Of a stretch of 64,000 nucleotides of DNA, positions 26,900 to 36,400 are shown one piece after another. The stretch spans positions 682,001-746,000 of the forward strand of contig NZ_JADOUF010000001.1 of the NCBI RefSeq assembly GCF_015751905.1, written 5' to 3'. The notes under the pieces were generated by a model. It was given only the letters and a program-made list of their open reading frames with translations. It made no database searches and had not been told where the DNA came from. Both the position numbers and the translations under genes were made by a program. Origin of the DNA: Longispora fulva (GTDB taxonomy: Bacteria; Actinomycetota; Actinomycetes; Mycobacteriales; Micromonosporaceae). Each line of letters begins with the position of its first letter. The stretch's first letter is position 1.

Positions 26900-26962
26900 C
26901 AGCTGGACGGGCGTCGAGATTGGCCGCCCTGGTCACTGTGGCGAGGCGCAGTGACCAGGGCG
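26844..26962 (+). repeat. Direct repeat copy A (nitroreductase 3' end plus terminator)
   Basis: These 119 bases include the last codons of the nitroreductase (VYREHFGAGW) and the hairpin after it. They match 33321-33439 with roughly 85% identity and one small gap. The two copies bracket the exported-protein cassette. Confidence 0.85.
26925..26962 (+). terminator. Terminator hairpin after the nitroreductase gene
   Basis: A perfect 14-bp stem (26925-26938 with 26949-26962) with a 10-base loop lies 25 bases after the stop codon. Confidence 0.8.
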
Positions 26963-27120
26963 TTGGCCTGGGCGCTGATTGCTAGCCGCGCCCAGCTGCG
27001 ACACCCCCGTGCGTTGATCCACTAGGTGTCCGTTGTTCAACCGGGCGGGCGTTCTGGCGGGCGGATTCTCACTAGCGTTGCCTGCACGCGATCATGGCAA
27101 GGCAACGGGGGAAAGTCACC

Positions 27121-30100
27121 ATGTACGATTTCCACACACATCGACGCCGTCGACCAGGTTCGTTCACAGCAGGCCTGGTGGCCTCGATTGTGGCGGCTGC
27201 CCTGCTGATGAGTACCGGCGCGGCAGCGGATCCGGGCGGTACTCCCGCCTTCCGCCCGCTGACCGGGGTTGGCTCGGGCACCACCGCCGATGTCATGAAC
27301 GCGCTCGGCGGAACGCTCACGCTCAACGGCCAGCCCGTGGTCGGCTCTTTTGACGCGACCGGCTCGGCGACGATTCACCCCAAGGACACCTGCACCATCG
27401 CCCGGCCCGGCACCGACGCCGCCGGCCTTACCGCGCTGCGCGCCTCCATGGCCGCCGGAGACGGCTGCGTGGACTTCGCCCGTCTGTCCTACGTGCCGGA
27501 ACCCACACCCGACAGCGTGACCTACCTGCCATTCGCCCGCGACACGGTCACCTTCCTGGTGTCACGGACCGGTTCGGTACCTCGGCTGCTCGACGCCGAC
27601 CGGCTGCGCGGGATCTACACCTGCCAGGACACCGCCTACCGGCCACTACTGCCGCCGGTGGGCAGCCGGCTGCGCGCGATCTGGCTGGACTTTCTGTCGA
27701 TCGCGGAGGGCCAGGTCGCATCGTGCGTCAGCCAGGTACCCCGGGAGAACGACGCCAGCGCGCTCGACGGCACCTCGATTCTGCCGTTCTCGATCGCACA
27801 GTACGCCTCCCAGTCAGCCGAGACGGTGCCGAGTACCGTCACGAATGCCGCCGTCGGCCGGATCACCGGCGCGACAGGCGGCGATGGCGGTGCCCCGCTG
27901 GCCGTCAACCGATTCGGATACGACGGTGACGTCAGCTGGGCCACGACCTCTCCGGACCTGCCGCAGCGGCTGACCCTGGTCCAGCTCCAGCGCCTATACC
28001 GGTGCTACAACTCCACGATCTCCGGGGTCACGGTCAGGCCGCTGCTACCGACCGGCGTCTCGCCGGTCCGGGACGCCTGGCTGACGATGATGGGCATCCG
28101 GGACTCCGACATCGCCAACGGCGACTACCCGTGCATCGGGTTCGTCGGCAGCTCCGCCAACGACACCCGGACGCTGCCAGGTGACGGGATCCTGCCGTTC
28201 TCGGTCACCCAGTTCATCCAGCAGTCGTTCGGTCTGGCCACTGACATGCGCGGCGCGGCGACTCTCGGGGAGATCGGCACCTACCCGGCGCGGCCGATGT
28301 ACGTCGGCAACCCGAACTACAGCCCGGCCCTCGTGCACGACGTGTACATCGCCGTGCCCACAGCGAAGCTGGGCGCGACGCCGTGGAAGGAGACGTTCGT
28401 CGGGGAGAACTCCCTGCTCTGTAAGGACAGCTACACCATCCGGCTGTACGGCTTCACGACCCTGCCGAACGGCGCCTGTGGCGGCGGCACACCCGACAGC
28501 CAACGCCACACCGGGAACGGGAAGTTGGTCGGGGTCGGCTCGGCCAGCACCGCGCCGGTGATGGGCGACATGTCCTCGACCATCCACATCGACAACGCCG
28601 AGCAGCTCTCGTCCTACTGGTCGAGCGGTTCGGACGCCGGCCTGCCCTGCGGCATTCCCCGGCCGGCCGACGACGCCCAAGGCGTGTCGGCCCTGCTGGA
28701 ATCCCGCAGGCGCGGCGACGGTTGCGTGGACTTCGCTCGGGTCTCCAACCGCGACCCGGTCGCCTCGCCGAGCGACCCCGCCCTGGTGTACGCGCCCTAC
28801 GCGCTGGACAGCGTCAGCTTCGCGGTACCGGCCGGCGGTTCGGCCCCGCGACGGATGACCCGGGCCCAGTTGCAGAACGTCTACCGGTGCGGCGACGCGG
28901 CGCTCACCCCGATGTTGCCGGCGGCAGGCTCCGAGCTCCGGGCGACCTGGTTGCGGTACCTGTCCATCACGGCGGCGGAGGCCGCCGGCCTGAGCTGTCT
29001 GAAATCGACCGACGCGGCCGGCCGTTTGGTCGCGGACAATGACGGGCGGGTGCTGACCAACACCGCGATCGTGCCGTACTCGGTGGCCAACTACCTCGCC
29101 CAGGCCGGCACCACCGCCCCGGACCTACGCGGCCGGGCGGTACTGGGCACGGTCACCGATCCGGTCGGGCCGGCCCCGATCCGGCCGAACGACGCGGCGT
29201 ACCCGGAGAATGTGTCCTTCGCCGTGCGCGGGGACGTAGCCTTCACACGCCGGTTGTCCCTCGCCCGGCTGCAAGCGATCTACACCTGCGCCGACCCGAC
29301 GGTCACGCCCCTGCTGCCCGTCGCCGGTGCCGTACGCACCGCCTTCGCAGCCTTCCTGGAGATCGACGAGCCGCTGCTCACCGACGGTACCTATCCGTGC
29401 GTGCGTACCACCACTGGCGGGTCGGCCCTCGCGGAGAACGACGCCAGCGGTCTGACCGGGGTCTACGTGCTGCCGTATTCGATCAGCGCCTACGTCGACC
29501 AGCTGCTGGGTACGGCCCCCGACCGCCGGGGCGCCACGGTGCTCGGCGTGCTGGACCAGGGCGGCGGCCCACCCAGCCTGCCGATGGCGCTGGACCCGGG
29601 CTACGTGCCCGAGCTGACCCATCGGGTCTACAACGCGCTGCCCGAGGCGACGATCAACACCAGTCCGCTCAACGAGGTGTTCTCCGGGCCCAATTCCCTG
29701 ATCTGCCAGCAGCCCGGAGTCCTGTTGTCGCACGGCCTGGCCCCACTGACCGCGACCGACGCCGAACCCTGCGGCTCGCTGCAACGCCCGACAGCCACCG
29801 CCCCAGCCGCCGCGAACTCGACCATGCTGCGGTCCATGACCCCACTCGACGAGGGCCGAGTCCCGGGCAGCGGCGCGACCGCCCAGGCCCGGCACGGCCG
29901 GTGCACGTTGACCGGCGGGTTCACCAACGACTCCCGGGGCCGCTCCATCACGGTCACGGCCACGGTCACCGGCCCCCGATGCAAGGTCCAGATCTACGCT
30001 GTCTTCTATCAGCAGTCCGACGGCGCGACGGTCGCGCCCGACCAGCGTCAGGTCGAGTTCGTCAACGGCGGCACCCTCAGCCTCACACACACCCCCGGCA

Positions 30101-31500
30101 CCTGGGCGTACCGCCTCGGCGGCGTGTCCGACCTGATCGGCCATCAGTTGCAGGACGCCACCCTGCGGGTGTCGGACATCTCCGCGGGCGCCCCGTCCGG
30201 CGAAAGCTCCCTCGGCATCTACGGCGAACCGGTGCCCGACGTCTTCGGACTGACCGTGGTCAGCTCCGCCTCAGGGGCCAGCGTCACCTGGAACAAGAAG
30301 CCCGAGGTCGCCTCCTATCGGGTGTACCGACGCGCGGTCGCCAGCCAGACCGACTTCAGCCTCCTCGCCGTCGTGCAGGCCGACCCCCAGCAGCTGTGGA
30401 CCGAGTCCTACTTCGACCGGATCGCCCACGAACTCAACGAGTACGCCTACCGCGTCGCCCCGATGTACCTCGACGCCGAGGGCTCGAGATCCGCGGAGGT
30501 GCGCACCGTGCCGGCGACCCCAAGCCGGATCAAGCACTACGTCGCGATGGGTGATTCCTACGCCTCCGGCGAGGGCGGCCGGAACTACGTCGACGGCGAC
30601 GGCAGCAAGTGCCACCGGTCCTACGGCAGTTACGCCGCTCTGTTCAAGGACCCGGCGGACTCCCAGGGCATCCTGTCTCTCACCCATGCGGGTAAGGCGA
30701 GACTGGACCTGGTGGCCTGCTCCGGCGCGGTGATGCGCAACATCGTGCCCGGCCTGCCCGGCAGCGCCCCGCTTCTGGACCGGCAGGGCAAGGACATCAT
30801 CCCCGCGGAGCCCGGCAGCGAGCCACAGCCGAAGATGGAACCGTGGCGGTCGCAGGTCTGGGGCAACGACCCGAGCCCCAGCAGGGTACTGTCCGCCGAT
30901 TATCAGGTGCGGATGCTGAGCAGGACGAACGCGAACATGCCCGTCGACCTGGTGACCCTGTCCATCGGCGGCAACGACGCCGGCTTCTCCAACGTGCTCA
31001 AGTACTGCGTCTACTACGTCTGCGACGACTACGAGACGGTCTTGCTCGCCAGGATCGAGAGCATGCGTCCCATGCTGGCGGCGACCTACCAGCAGGTGCT
31101 TGACAGTTCCGGCGACGCGCAGGTGCAGGTCATCGGCTACCCGGCTCTCTTCCCCGACAGCGGCCCGGTCAACTGCGCACTGTGGAACCTGCCCGGCTGG
31201 ACGCCTTTCGTCAAGCTGTCGCCCACAGAGATGACCATGCTCAACCGACTCGGTGACCGACTCAACAAGGTCATCCGGGAGACCGTCAAGGACGTGGGCG
31301 ACGTCAACGGCCGGATCGGCTATGTCGATGTTCGCCCGCTCTTCTCCGGCCACGACATCTGCGCCGGAGAACCCTGGCTGAGGCAACTGCTGCCGACCCG
31401 GATCGGCCTCGGGATGCTCCAGGAGGGCGGACACCCGAATCCGACCGGCTGGTCGCAGGAGGCCGGCTACATCCCGCGTCAGTTCCTCGGCACCGACTGA
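27121..31500 (+). CDS. Giant exported protein: tandem PstS-like modules, FN3-like segment and SGNH hydrolase
   Basis: I start at ATG 27121, which has GGGGGAAAG ahead (1459 residues); ATG 27094 is also in frame. After the signal peptide, two units of about 420 residues each open with GVGS(G/A)(T/S)T, as in phosphate-binding PstS-like proteins. Each unit holds two modules with an LQxxYxC motif, near residues 161, 289, 584 and 717. A fibronectin-III-like stretch lies near 1045-1130. The C-terminus is an SGNH esterase: S1146 in GDSYASGEGG, SIGGND at 1281-1286 and H1438 in GGHPNPTGW. It is probably a secreted lipase or esterase with binding modules; the combination is unusual. Confidence 0.85.
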   Translation: MYDFHTHRRRRPGSFTAGLVASIVAAALLMSTGAAADPGGTPAFRPLTGVGSGTTADVMNALGGTLTLNGQPVVGSFDATGSATIHPKDTCTIARPGTDAAGLTALRASMAAGDGCVDFARLSYVPEPTPDSVTYLPFARDTVTFLVSRTGSVPRLLDADRLRGIYTCQDTAYRPLLPPVGSRLRAIWLDFLSIAEGQVASCVSQVPRENDASALDGTSILPFSIAQYASQSAETVPSTVTNAAVGRITGATGGDGGAPLAVNRFGYDGDVSWATTSPDLPQRLTLVQLQRLYRCYNSTISGVTVRPLLPTGVSPVRDAWLTMMGIRDSDIANGDYPCIGFVGSSANDTRTLPGDGILPFSVTQFIQQSFGLATDMRGAATLGEIGTYPARPMYVGNPNYSPALVHDVYIAVPTAKLGATPWKETFVGENSLLCKDSYTIRLYGFTTLPNGACGGGTPDSQRHTGNGKLVGVGSASTAPVMGDMSSTIHIDNAEQLSSYWSSGSDAGLPCGIPRPADDAQGVSALLESRRRGDGCVDFARVSNRDPVASPSDPALVYAPYALDSVSFAVPAGGSAPRRMTRAQLQNVYRCGDAALTPMLPAAGSELRATWLRYLSITAAEAAGLSCLKSTDAAGRLVADNDGRVLTNTAIVPYSVANYLAQAGTTAPDLRGRAVLGTVTDPVGPAPIRPNDAAYPENVSFAVRGDVAFTRRLSLARLQAIYTCADPTVTPLLPVAGAVRTAFAAFLEIDEPLLTDGTYPCVRTTTGGSALAENDASGLTGVYVLPYSISAYVDQLLGTAPDRRGATVLGVLDQGGGPPSLPMALDPGYVPELTHRVYNALPEATINTSPLNEVFSGPNSLICQQPGVLLSHGLAPLTATDAEPCGSLQRPTATAPAAANSTMLRSMTPLDEGRVPGSGATAQARHGRCTLTGGFTNDSRGRSITVTATVTGPRCKVQIYAVFYQQSDGATVAPDQRQVEFVNGGTLSLTHTPGTWAYRLGGVSDLIGHQLQDATLRVSDISAGAPSGESSLGIYGEPVPDVFGLTVVSSASGASVTWNKKPEVASYRVYRRAVASQTDFSLLAVVQADPQQLWTESYFDRIAHELNEYAYRVAPMYLDAEGSRSAEVRTVPATPSRIKHYVAMGDSYASGEGGRNYVDGDGSKCHRSYGSYAALFKDPADSQGILSLTHAGKARLDLVACSGAVMRNIVPGLPGSAPLLDRQGKDIIPAEPGSEPQPKMEPWRSQVWGNDPSPSRVLSADYQVRMLSRTNANMPVDLVTLSIGGNDAGFSNVLKYCVYYVCDDYETVLLARIESMRPMLAATYQQVLDSSGDAQVQVIGYPALFPDSGPVNCALWNLPGWTPFVKLSPTEMTMLNRLGDRLNKVIRETVKDVGDVNGRIGYVDVRPLFSGHDICAGEPWLRQLLPTRIGLGMLQEGGHPNPTGWSQEAGYIPRQFLGTD

Positions 31501-31530
31501 CCGACGCGTCGGGCCCGAAACGGGGGCCGT

Positions 31531-31579
31531 CCACCGCTGTCGGCGACCACCTGATCAAGGATGTCGCCGCCAGCGGTGG
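31531..31579 (+). terminator. Terminator after the giant exported protein
   Basis: A 17-bp stem with one mismatch (31531-31547 with 31563-31579) and a 15-base loop lies 30 bases after the stop, between convergent genes. Confidence 0.75.
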
Positions 31580-31653
31580 TCCATGCCCATATGGATCGTC
31601 CCGCTTATCTTCTACCGTCCCGTTTCCAGCCGCGGGAACCCTGTGTGACCTGC

Positions 31654-31686
31654 CGGCGGTCACCCCCAGAGCAGGGGTGACCGCCG
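31654..31686 (-). terminator. Terminator after the convergent secreted-protein operon
   Basis: A perfect 13-bp stem (31654-31666 with 31674-31686) with a 7-base loop sits directly after the stop of the minus-strand gene ending at 31691. Confidence 0.75.
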
Positions 31687-31690
31687 ACGA

Positions 31691-32317
31691 TCAGTCGGCC
31701 ACCCGGTACCAGCCGCAGTCCCAGACGAAGCGGCCGCCACCGCCCTGGCACATCCGGGTGTCGTAGAAGACCGACAGGAACTTCTGGTCCGCGGCGGGCA
31801 GGTCCTGCCGGAGGACGGAGAACTCCATACTCTGCAGGGTCCAACCCGGGTGTAGCTCGAGGTTCGGGTCCTCCATGCCGCCGTCCAGCCTCTGCCGCAG
31901 CCAGATGCTGGGGGTCTCACCCTTATGGTTTCCCGAGATCGCGTTGTTCCACCAGAGATAGGTGTGGGTGGCGGATCCCCATTCGTTGGTGATCGAGTTG
32001 AAGAAGGACGCGGAGATGGAGATGTTGCAGTAGTACGCTCCGTCGACCTGCGGGCCGCGTATCAGTGTGCCGAGGACGTAGACCTGCTTGGCCAGCATCC
32101 GGCCCTCCGCGACCACGGCGAATTTCGCGTTGTACGTGCAGCCGCCGCTGTCGAGTGTGAAGTCCACCCCGTTGTTCTCGTTCCACAGAGTGGTCCGGCC
32201 GGGCACCTTCACGTAATGGAAGCCGCTCGCGTACGCCGGCACGGCCGCCAGCCCGAGGGCGAAAGCCAGCGCGAGGCACGCCGCAACGAGCCGGCTGAGG
32301 ACCCTCGACCCAGTCAT
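31691..32317 (-). CDS. Exported protein of unknown function, partner of the single-module protein
   Basis: The 208-residue product has a clear signal peptide (LVAACLALAFALGLAAVPAYA) and no other membrane segment. The mature part is beta-rich, aromatic and has four cysteines (GGCTYNAKF, YYCNIS, RMCQGG, WDCGWY), which could form two disulfides. I do not recognise the family. Its ATG overlaps the upstream stop (ATGA), so it is co-translated with the single-module PstS-like protein, suggesting a secreted two-protein set. Confidence 0.75.
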   Translation of the reverse strand: MTGSRVLSRLVAACLALAFALGLAAVPAYASGFHYVKVPGRTTLWNENNGVDFTLDSGGCTYNAKFAVVAEGRMLAKQVYVLGTLIRGPQVDGAYYCNISISASFFNSITNEWGSATHTYLWWNNAISGNHKGETPSIWLRQRLDGGMEDPNLELHPGWTLQSMEFSVLRQDLPAADQKFLSVFYDTRMCQGGGGRFVWDCGWYRVAD

Positions 32318-33063
32318 ACGGGGTACCTCAGCTGCAGAAGTTCCGTCACGTGCGCCCCGCTGCCACCCACCGAGAGTTCGACGTTGCAGGTGGTCCAGCT
32401 GTCGTCGGAGAGCATCTCTGCCATGGAGCCGCCCCCGGCCGGCGTGGTCGAGACCACCCGACAGGTCCGAAGGGTGACCGGGAATCCGTGGTTCACCGCA
32501 CCGCCGACAATCGGGGACTGATTGTCGATCCGGCCGAGGATCGCCGTGCCCCGACGGTCCACGACCGTCACACCCAACTGGTCACGGGCCGCCGCGACGT
32601 TGGCCTGGACGATGTACTGGCCGACGGAGAACGGCACGATGTAGCTGGGGTTCGCGTCCAGGATTCGCCCGTCGTCGGGGAGCACCGAGCCGCCGAGGTC
32701 GGTGAGGCAGGGGTAGTCGTTGTTGGTCACGTCGGCCTCCACGATGCCCATCTCCCGCAGCCACTCGGTCCGCAGTCCGGAGCCCCGGCGAGGCAGCACG
32801 GGCCGGACCGGGTTGCCGCTGATCTGTGTGGTGTAGCAGCGGTAGATCCGCTGTAGCTGGACCTTCGTCAGACTCTCCGGCAGGTCGCTGCCGGCACTGA
32901 CCGCGTAGGTCATCGCATCGTTGCCGAGCGGAACGGACACTGGTGCGGCGATCTGGTCCGCTGCCGAGCTTCCGGTCGCGCCCGCCAGGGTGACACCGGT
33001 TGCCGCGACCGCCACCAGCCCCACGCCCAGGGCGACAGCCCGGCCGATTCTCCTGATTCTCAT
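32314..33063 (-). CDS. Exported single-module relative of the giant protein's PstS-like repeats
   Basis: The ATG at 33063 gives 249 residues with an N-terminal signal peptide (IGRAVALGVGLVAVAATGVT). The mature region repeats the module of the giant protein: SLTKVQLQRIYRCY, PVRPVLPRRGSGLRTEWLREMGI, DYPCLTD and SYIVPFSVGQYIVQAN. The giant protein has four such modules, this one a single copy plus a C-terminal extension with one Cys pair. It heads a two-gene operon read towards the giant gene. Shared ligand binding or mutual assembly is a reasonable inference. Confidence 0.8.
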   Translation of the reverse strand: MRIRRIGRAVALGVGLVAVAATGVTLAGATGSSAADQIAAPVSVPLGNDAMTYAVSAGSDLPESLTKVQLQRIYRCYTTQISGNPVRPVLPRRGSGLRTEWLREMGIVEADVTNNDYPCLTDLGGSVLPDDGRILDANPSYIVPFSVGQYIVQANVAAARDQLGVTVVDRRGTAILGRIDNQSPIVGGAVNHGFPVTLRTCRVVSTTPAGGGSMAEMLSDDSWTTCNVELSVGGSGAHVTELLQLRYPV

Positions 33064-33320
33064 ATCCCCGTTGTTCTCTTCTCCGCATCGCTCCACGGCC
33101 TGCCGCACCGGTGAGGACTCACCGGCGTCATCAGGTCACGCGCTGGTCCTGAACCCCACGAGCGCGCGTGGACGCCGCCAAGATCATTCGCGCCGCAGCC
33201 TTCAGGAGCGCCGTGTCGAGGTGAACGCCGCACATGGGCCGGAAGAACAGCCAAGGACAGTGGCTCAGGCTTCCTGGCCTCGGGCGTGGTGCTCTTGGGG
33301 CGTCGCACCCTGTCAAAGAG

Positions 33321-33376
33321 GCCGCCGAGCCCTGGGCCGCATTGTCTACCGGGAGCTTTTCGGGGCGGGTTGGTGA
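33321..33376 (+). pseudogene. Degenerate 3' end of a nitroreductase gene
   Basis: The frame ending at 33376 encodes RIVYRELFGAGW, matching the C-terminus of the intact nitroreductase at 26899. Upstream similarity decays and frames are broken, so only the tail is preserved. It is followed by the same terminator-like hairpin as the intact gene. It marks the right edge of the exported-protein cassette. Confidence 0.7.
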
Positions 33377-33439
33377 CAGCTGGGAGGGGCAGCGATGTTC
33401 GCCGCCCTGGTCACTGTGACGAGGCGCGGTGACCAGGGC
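33321..33439 (+). repeat. Direct repeat copy B
   Basis: Second copy of the 119-base segment at 26844-26962, about 6.48 kb away and in the same orientation. It differs mainly in a short stretch between the stop codon and the hairpin. Confidence 0.85.
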
Positions 33440-33454
33440 GGCGTCGGGAATGCG

Positions 33455-33488
33455 CCGTGGCCGAGGACGACTGAGCCCTCGGCCACGG
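33455..33488 (-). terminator. Terminator after the M4-M1 protease gene
   Basis: A perfect 12-bp stem (33455-33466 with 33477-33488) with a 10-base loop lies just after the minus-strand stop at 33495. Confidence 0.8.
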
Positions 33489-33494
33489 TGTCGC

Positions 33495-36400
33495 TCAGCT
33501 CTCCACGCGGTGGCTGGCCCAGAAGCTGGTCAGGTCGGTGCTGGTCTTGGCCTGCGCCGCCGCCTTGAACTCCGCGGTGGTGGACACGCCGTACCAGTGT
33601 GCCTGCGCGTACTCGCGCATCAGGTTCGCCATCGCGGTGTCGCCGAGTACCCGGCGCAGGTCGTGCAGGGTGCACTTGCCGTAGCCGTAGACGACGGTGG
33701 CGTAGCGGGTGGAGTGCTGGTCCCAGTACCCCATCGAGTTGGTCAGCTTTTCCGCCGCCGATTCCCAGCTGATCGAGCAGCCCGCGCCGTCGATGCCGTC
33801 CTGCAGGTCGGTGGCGTAGTCGGTGAACGCCTCGTCGAGCCAGGGGTTGGCGTACTCGTCGTCGCCGACGATGCCGTAGAACCACTGGTGGCCGAGTTCG
33901 TGGGTGACGGCAGTGGCCTGGGTGAACACGACTCCCGGGTACTCCATGCCTCCGAACCAGAAGTTGCTGTGCAGCACCACGTCGACCTCGCCGTAGGGGT
34001 AGGCCCCGAACCGGCTGGCGTGCCCGTCCATCGCCGCGGCGGCGGTGGCCTGCGCCCCGGCGGCGGCGGAGGCGGTGATCCCGCTGGTCCACCAGGTGCG
34101 CACCGTGACCCCGCCGGGTGAGGTGACCGAGGAGGTGCTGAACGGGCCGGCGGCCCAGGCGAAGTCGCGGACCTTCTTCGCGGTCGCCGTCGTCACGGTG
34201 CGGCCCGTGCCGCCGGGGGCCGTGGTCGAGGTGCCGGTGGCCGGGATCCGCAGCGCCGACGGGTGGTCGAGGACGACGGTGAAGTCGCTGGCCAGGGTGT
34301 AGAAGGACTCGCCGTTGTTGGTGTACGGGTCCAGGTGCCAGCCGGCGGCGTCGCGCACCGCGAGCACCGGCAGCGCGTTGCCGACGAAGGAGTACGCGCC
34401 GTCGCGGCCGAAGCGGTCCGAACCGTCCGGCACCGCGATCGACAGGTCGAACGACACGCTGCCCGAGGCGCCCTTGGCCAGGGGCGCGGGCAGGGTGACG
34501 GTCAGCGCGGTGCAGTTCACGGTGGGCGTGGCGGCGGTGCCGCCGGTGACGTTGCCGACCGTGATCGGGGTGCCGGTGCAGCCGTTGCGCCAGTTGTCCC
34601 ACAGCCGCAGGACGACCTTGTCCAGGGGGCTGTCGGAGGCGTTGGTGAAGGTGACCTTCTCGGTGCCGGTCCAGTTCGCCCCGGTCGCGTCGCTGGTCAG
34701 CTTCACGTCGTAGGCGGCGTTGTACGGGGTCCGGGTGCCGTCCGCCACCGGAGGGGTCGGGCTCGGCGTCGGGCCGGTCGAGCCGCCGGACGCGTCGATC
34801 GTGATGTCGTCGAGCACGAAGCTGGTCTTCAACGAGGAGTCCTCGACCCCCTGGAAGGCCAGGGTCACGGTCTGCCCGGCCAATGCGGACACGTCGAAGG
34901 TCCTCTTCGTGTACCCGGCCTTGCTGTCCGCGTTGGAGTAGCTGCCCACCGCCTTGGTGCCCAGCGTCGCGGTCAGTGTGTCGTACGCGGTGCCGCCCGT
35001 CTCGGCGGTGTCGACGTGCAGCCAGTACGACAGGGTCACGGTCGTGCAGCCCGAGGGCACCTTGACCTGCTGGGACAGCGAGTCGGTGTGCGCGGTGCCG
35101 TACCCGTTGAGCCACGCGTCGCGGGTGCCCGAGTGCGCCGGCTGGTCGGCGAACGCGCCGAGCACGCCCGGGGAGGCGGTCCACGGCGTGTCGCCGGCCT
35201 CGAAGCCGGGGTTCGGCACGGCCTGGGTCGCGGCGCACGAGCCGCCGACGGGGGAGGGGCTCGGGCTGCCCGCCGGGGTCGGGGTCCCCGCACAGGCGGG
35301 CTCGCCCGCCTGGGCCCCGACACCGGTGGCGGTCCACGCGGCCTTCACGGCGGCGCACTCGGCCGCACCGTACAGGTCGTTGGCGGCCCTGATCGTGGAG
35401 ACCCGGGCCAACGGGTACGTCTCGGTGGACACCATGTAGGTGGTCAGTGCCCGGTACCAGATCTTGCCGGCCTTGTCGTTGCCGATGCCGTTGACCGCCG
35501 GCGCGCCGCACGACGGGCTGTTGTAGGACACGCCGTTGACCGTGCGCGTGCCGGAGCCGACGGCGAGGAGGAAGAACAGGTGGTTGCCGATTCCGGAGGA
35601 CAGGTGCGGGTCGATGGAGGTGCCCATGCCGGGGTACCAGCAGGTCTTGGAGCTGCCGTCCTTGGCGGGGTCGTCCATGTAGCGCAGTGGCCTGCCGTCG
35701 CCGAAGATGTTGATCTTCTCGCCGATCAGGTAGTCGGGCACGTCGGCCGGGTTGTTCGCCGCGAACTCCACCAGGGTGCCGAAGATGTCGCTGTTGGCCT
35801 CGTTGATGCCGCCGGACTCGACGTAGACGCCCGCGTCGGGGTTGCCGTAGTCGAGTTTGGCTGTCGCGGCGGTGACGCCGTGGCTCATCTCGTGCCCGGT
35901 CACGTCGAGGGAGGTCAGCGGGCTGGAGCCGCTGGCCCCGTCGCCGTAGACCATGCAGAAGCACTCGTCCATCCAGTACGCGTTGTCCAGCTTGGTGCCG
36001 TAGTGCACGAAGGACCGCGAACCCACGCCGTCGTTCCTGATGCCGGAGCGGTTGTGGGTGGACTTGTAGTAGTCCCAGGTGGCCTGGATCCCGTAGTGCG
36101 CGTCCACGGCGGCCGTCTGCCGGTTGGCCGCGGTGCCGTCGCCCCACGCGTTGTCGGCGTCGGTGATGGCCGTGCCCCAGCCGGCCGGCGGTGCGCCGCC
36201 CGGGGCGTCGGCGTCGCCGGCGTCGCGGGTCTCGCCGTTGCCCCGCGCCGGGTCCTTCATCTCGTACTGGCCGTCCGCGCGCCGGGTGGTGGACACCGTG
36301 ACGTCGCCGTCGTGGTACCCCTTCCCGCTGCCCGGGACCAGCGCGGTCTGGGTCGCGTGCGCCGCGGTGGTCCGTGCGCCGGTCCCGGGCTTGCGGGCCA

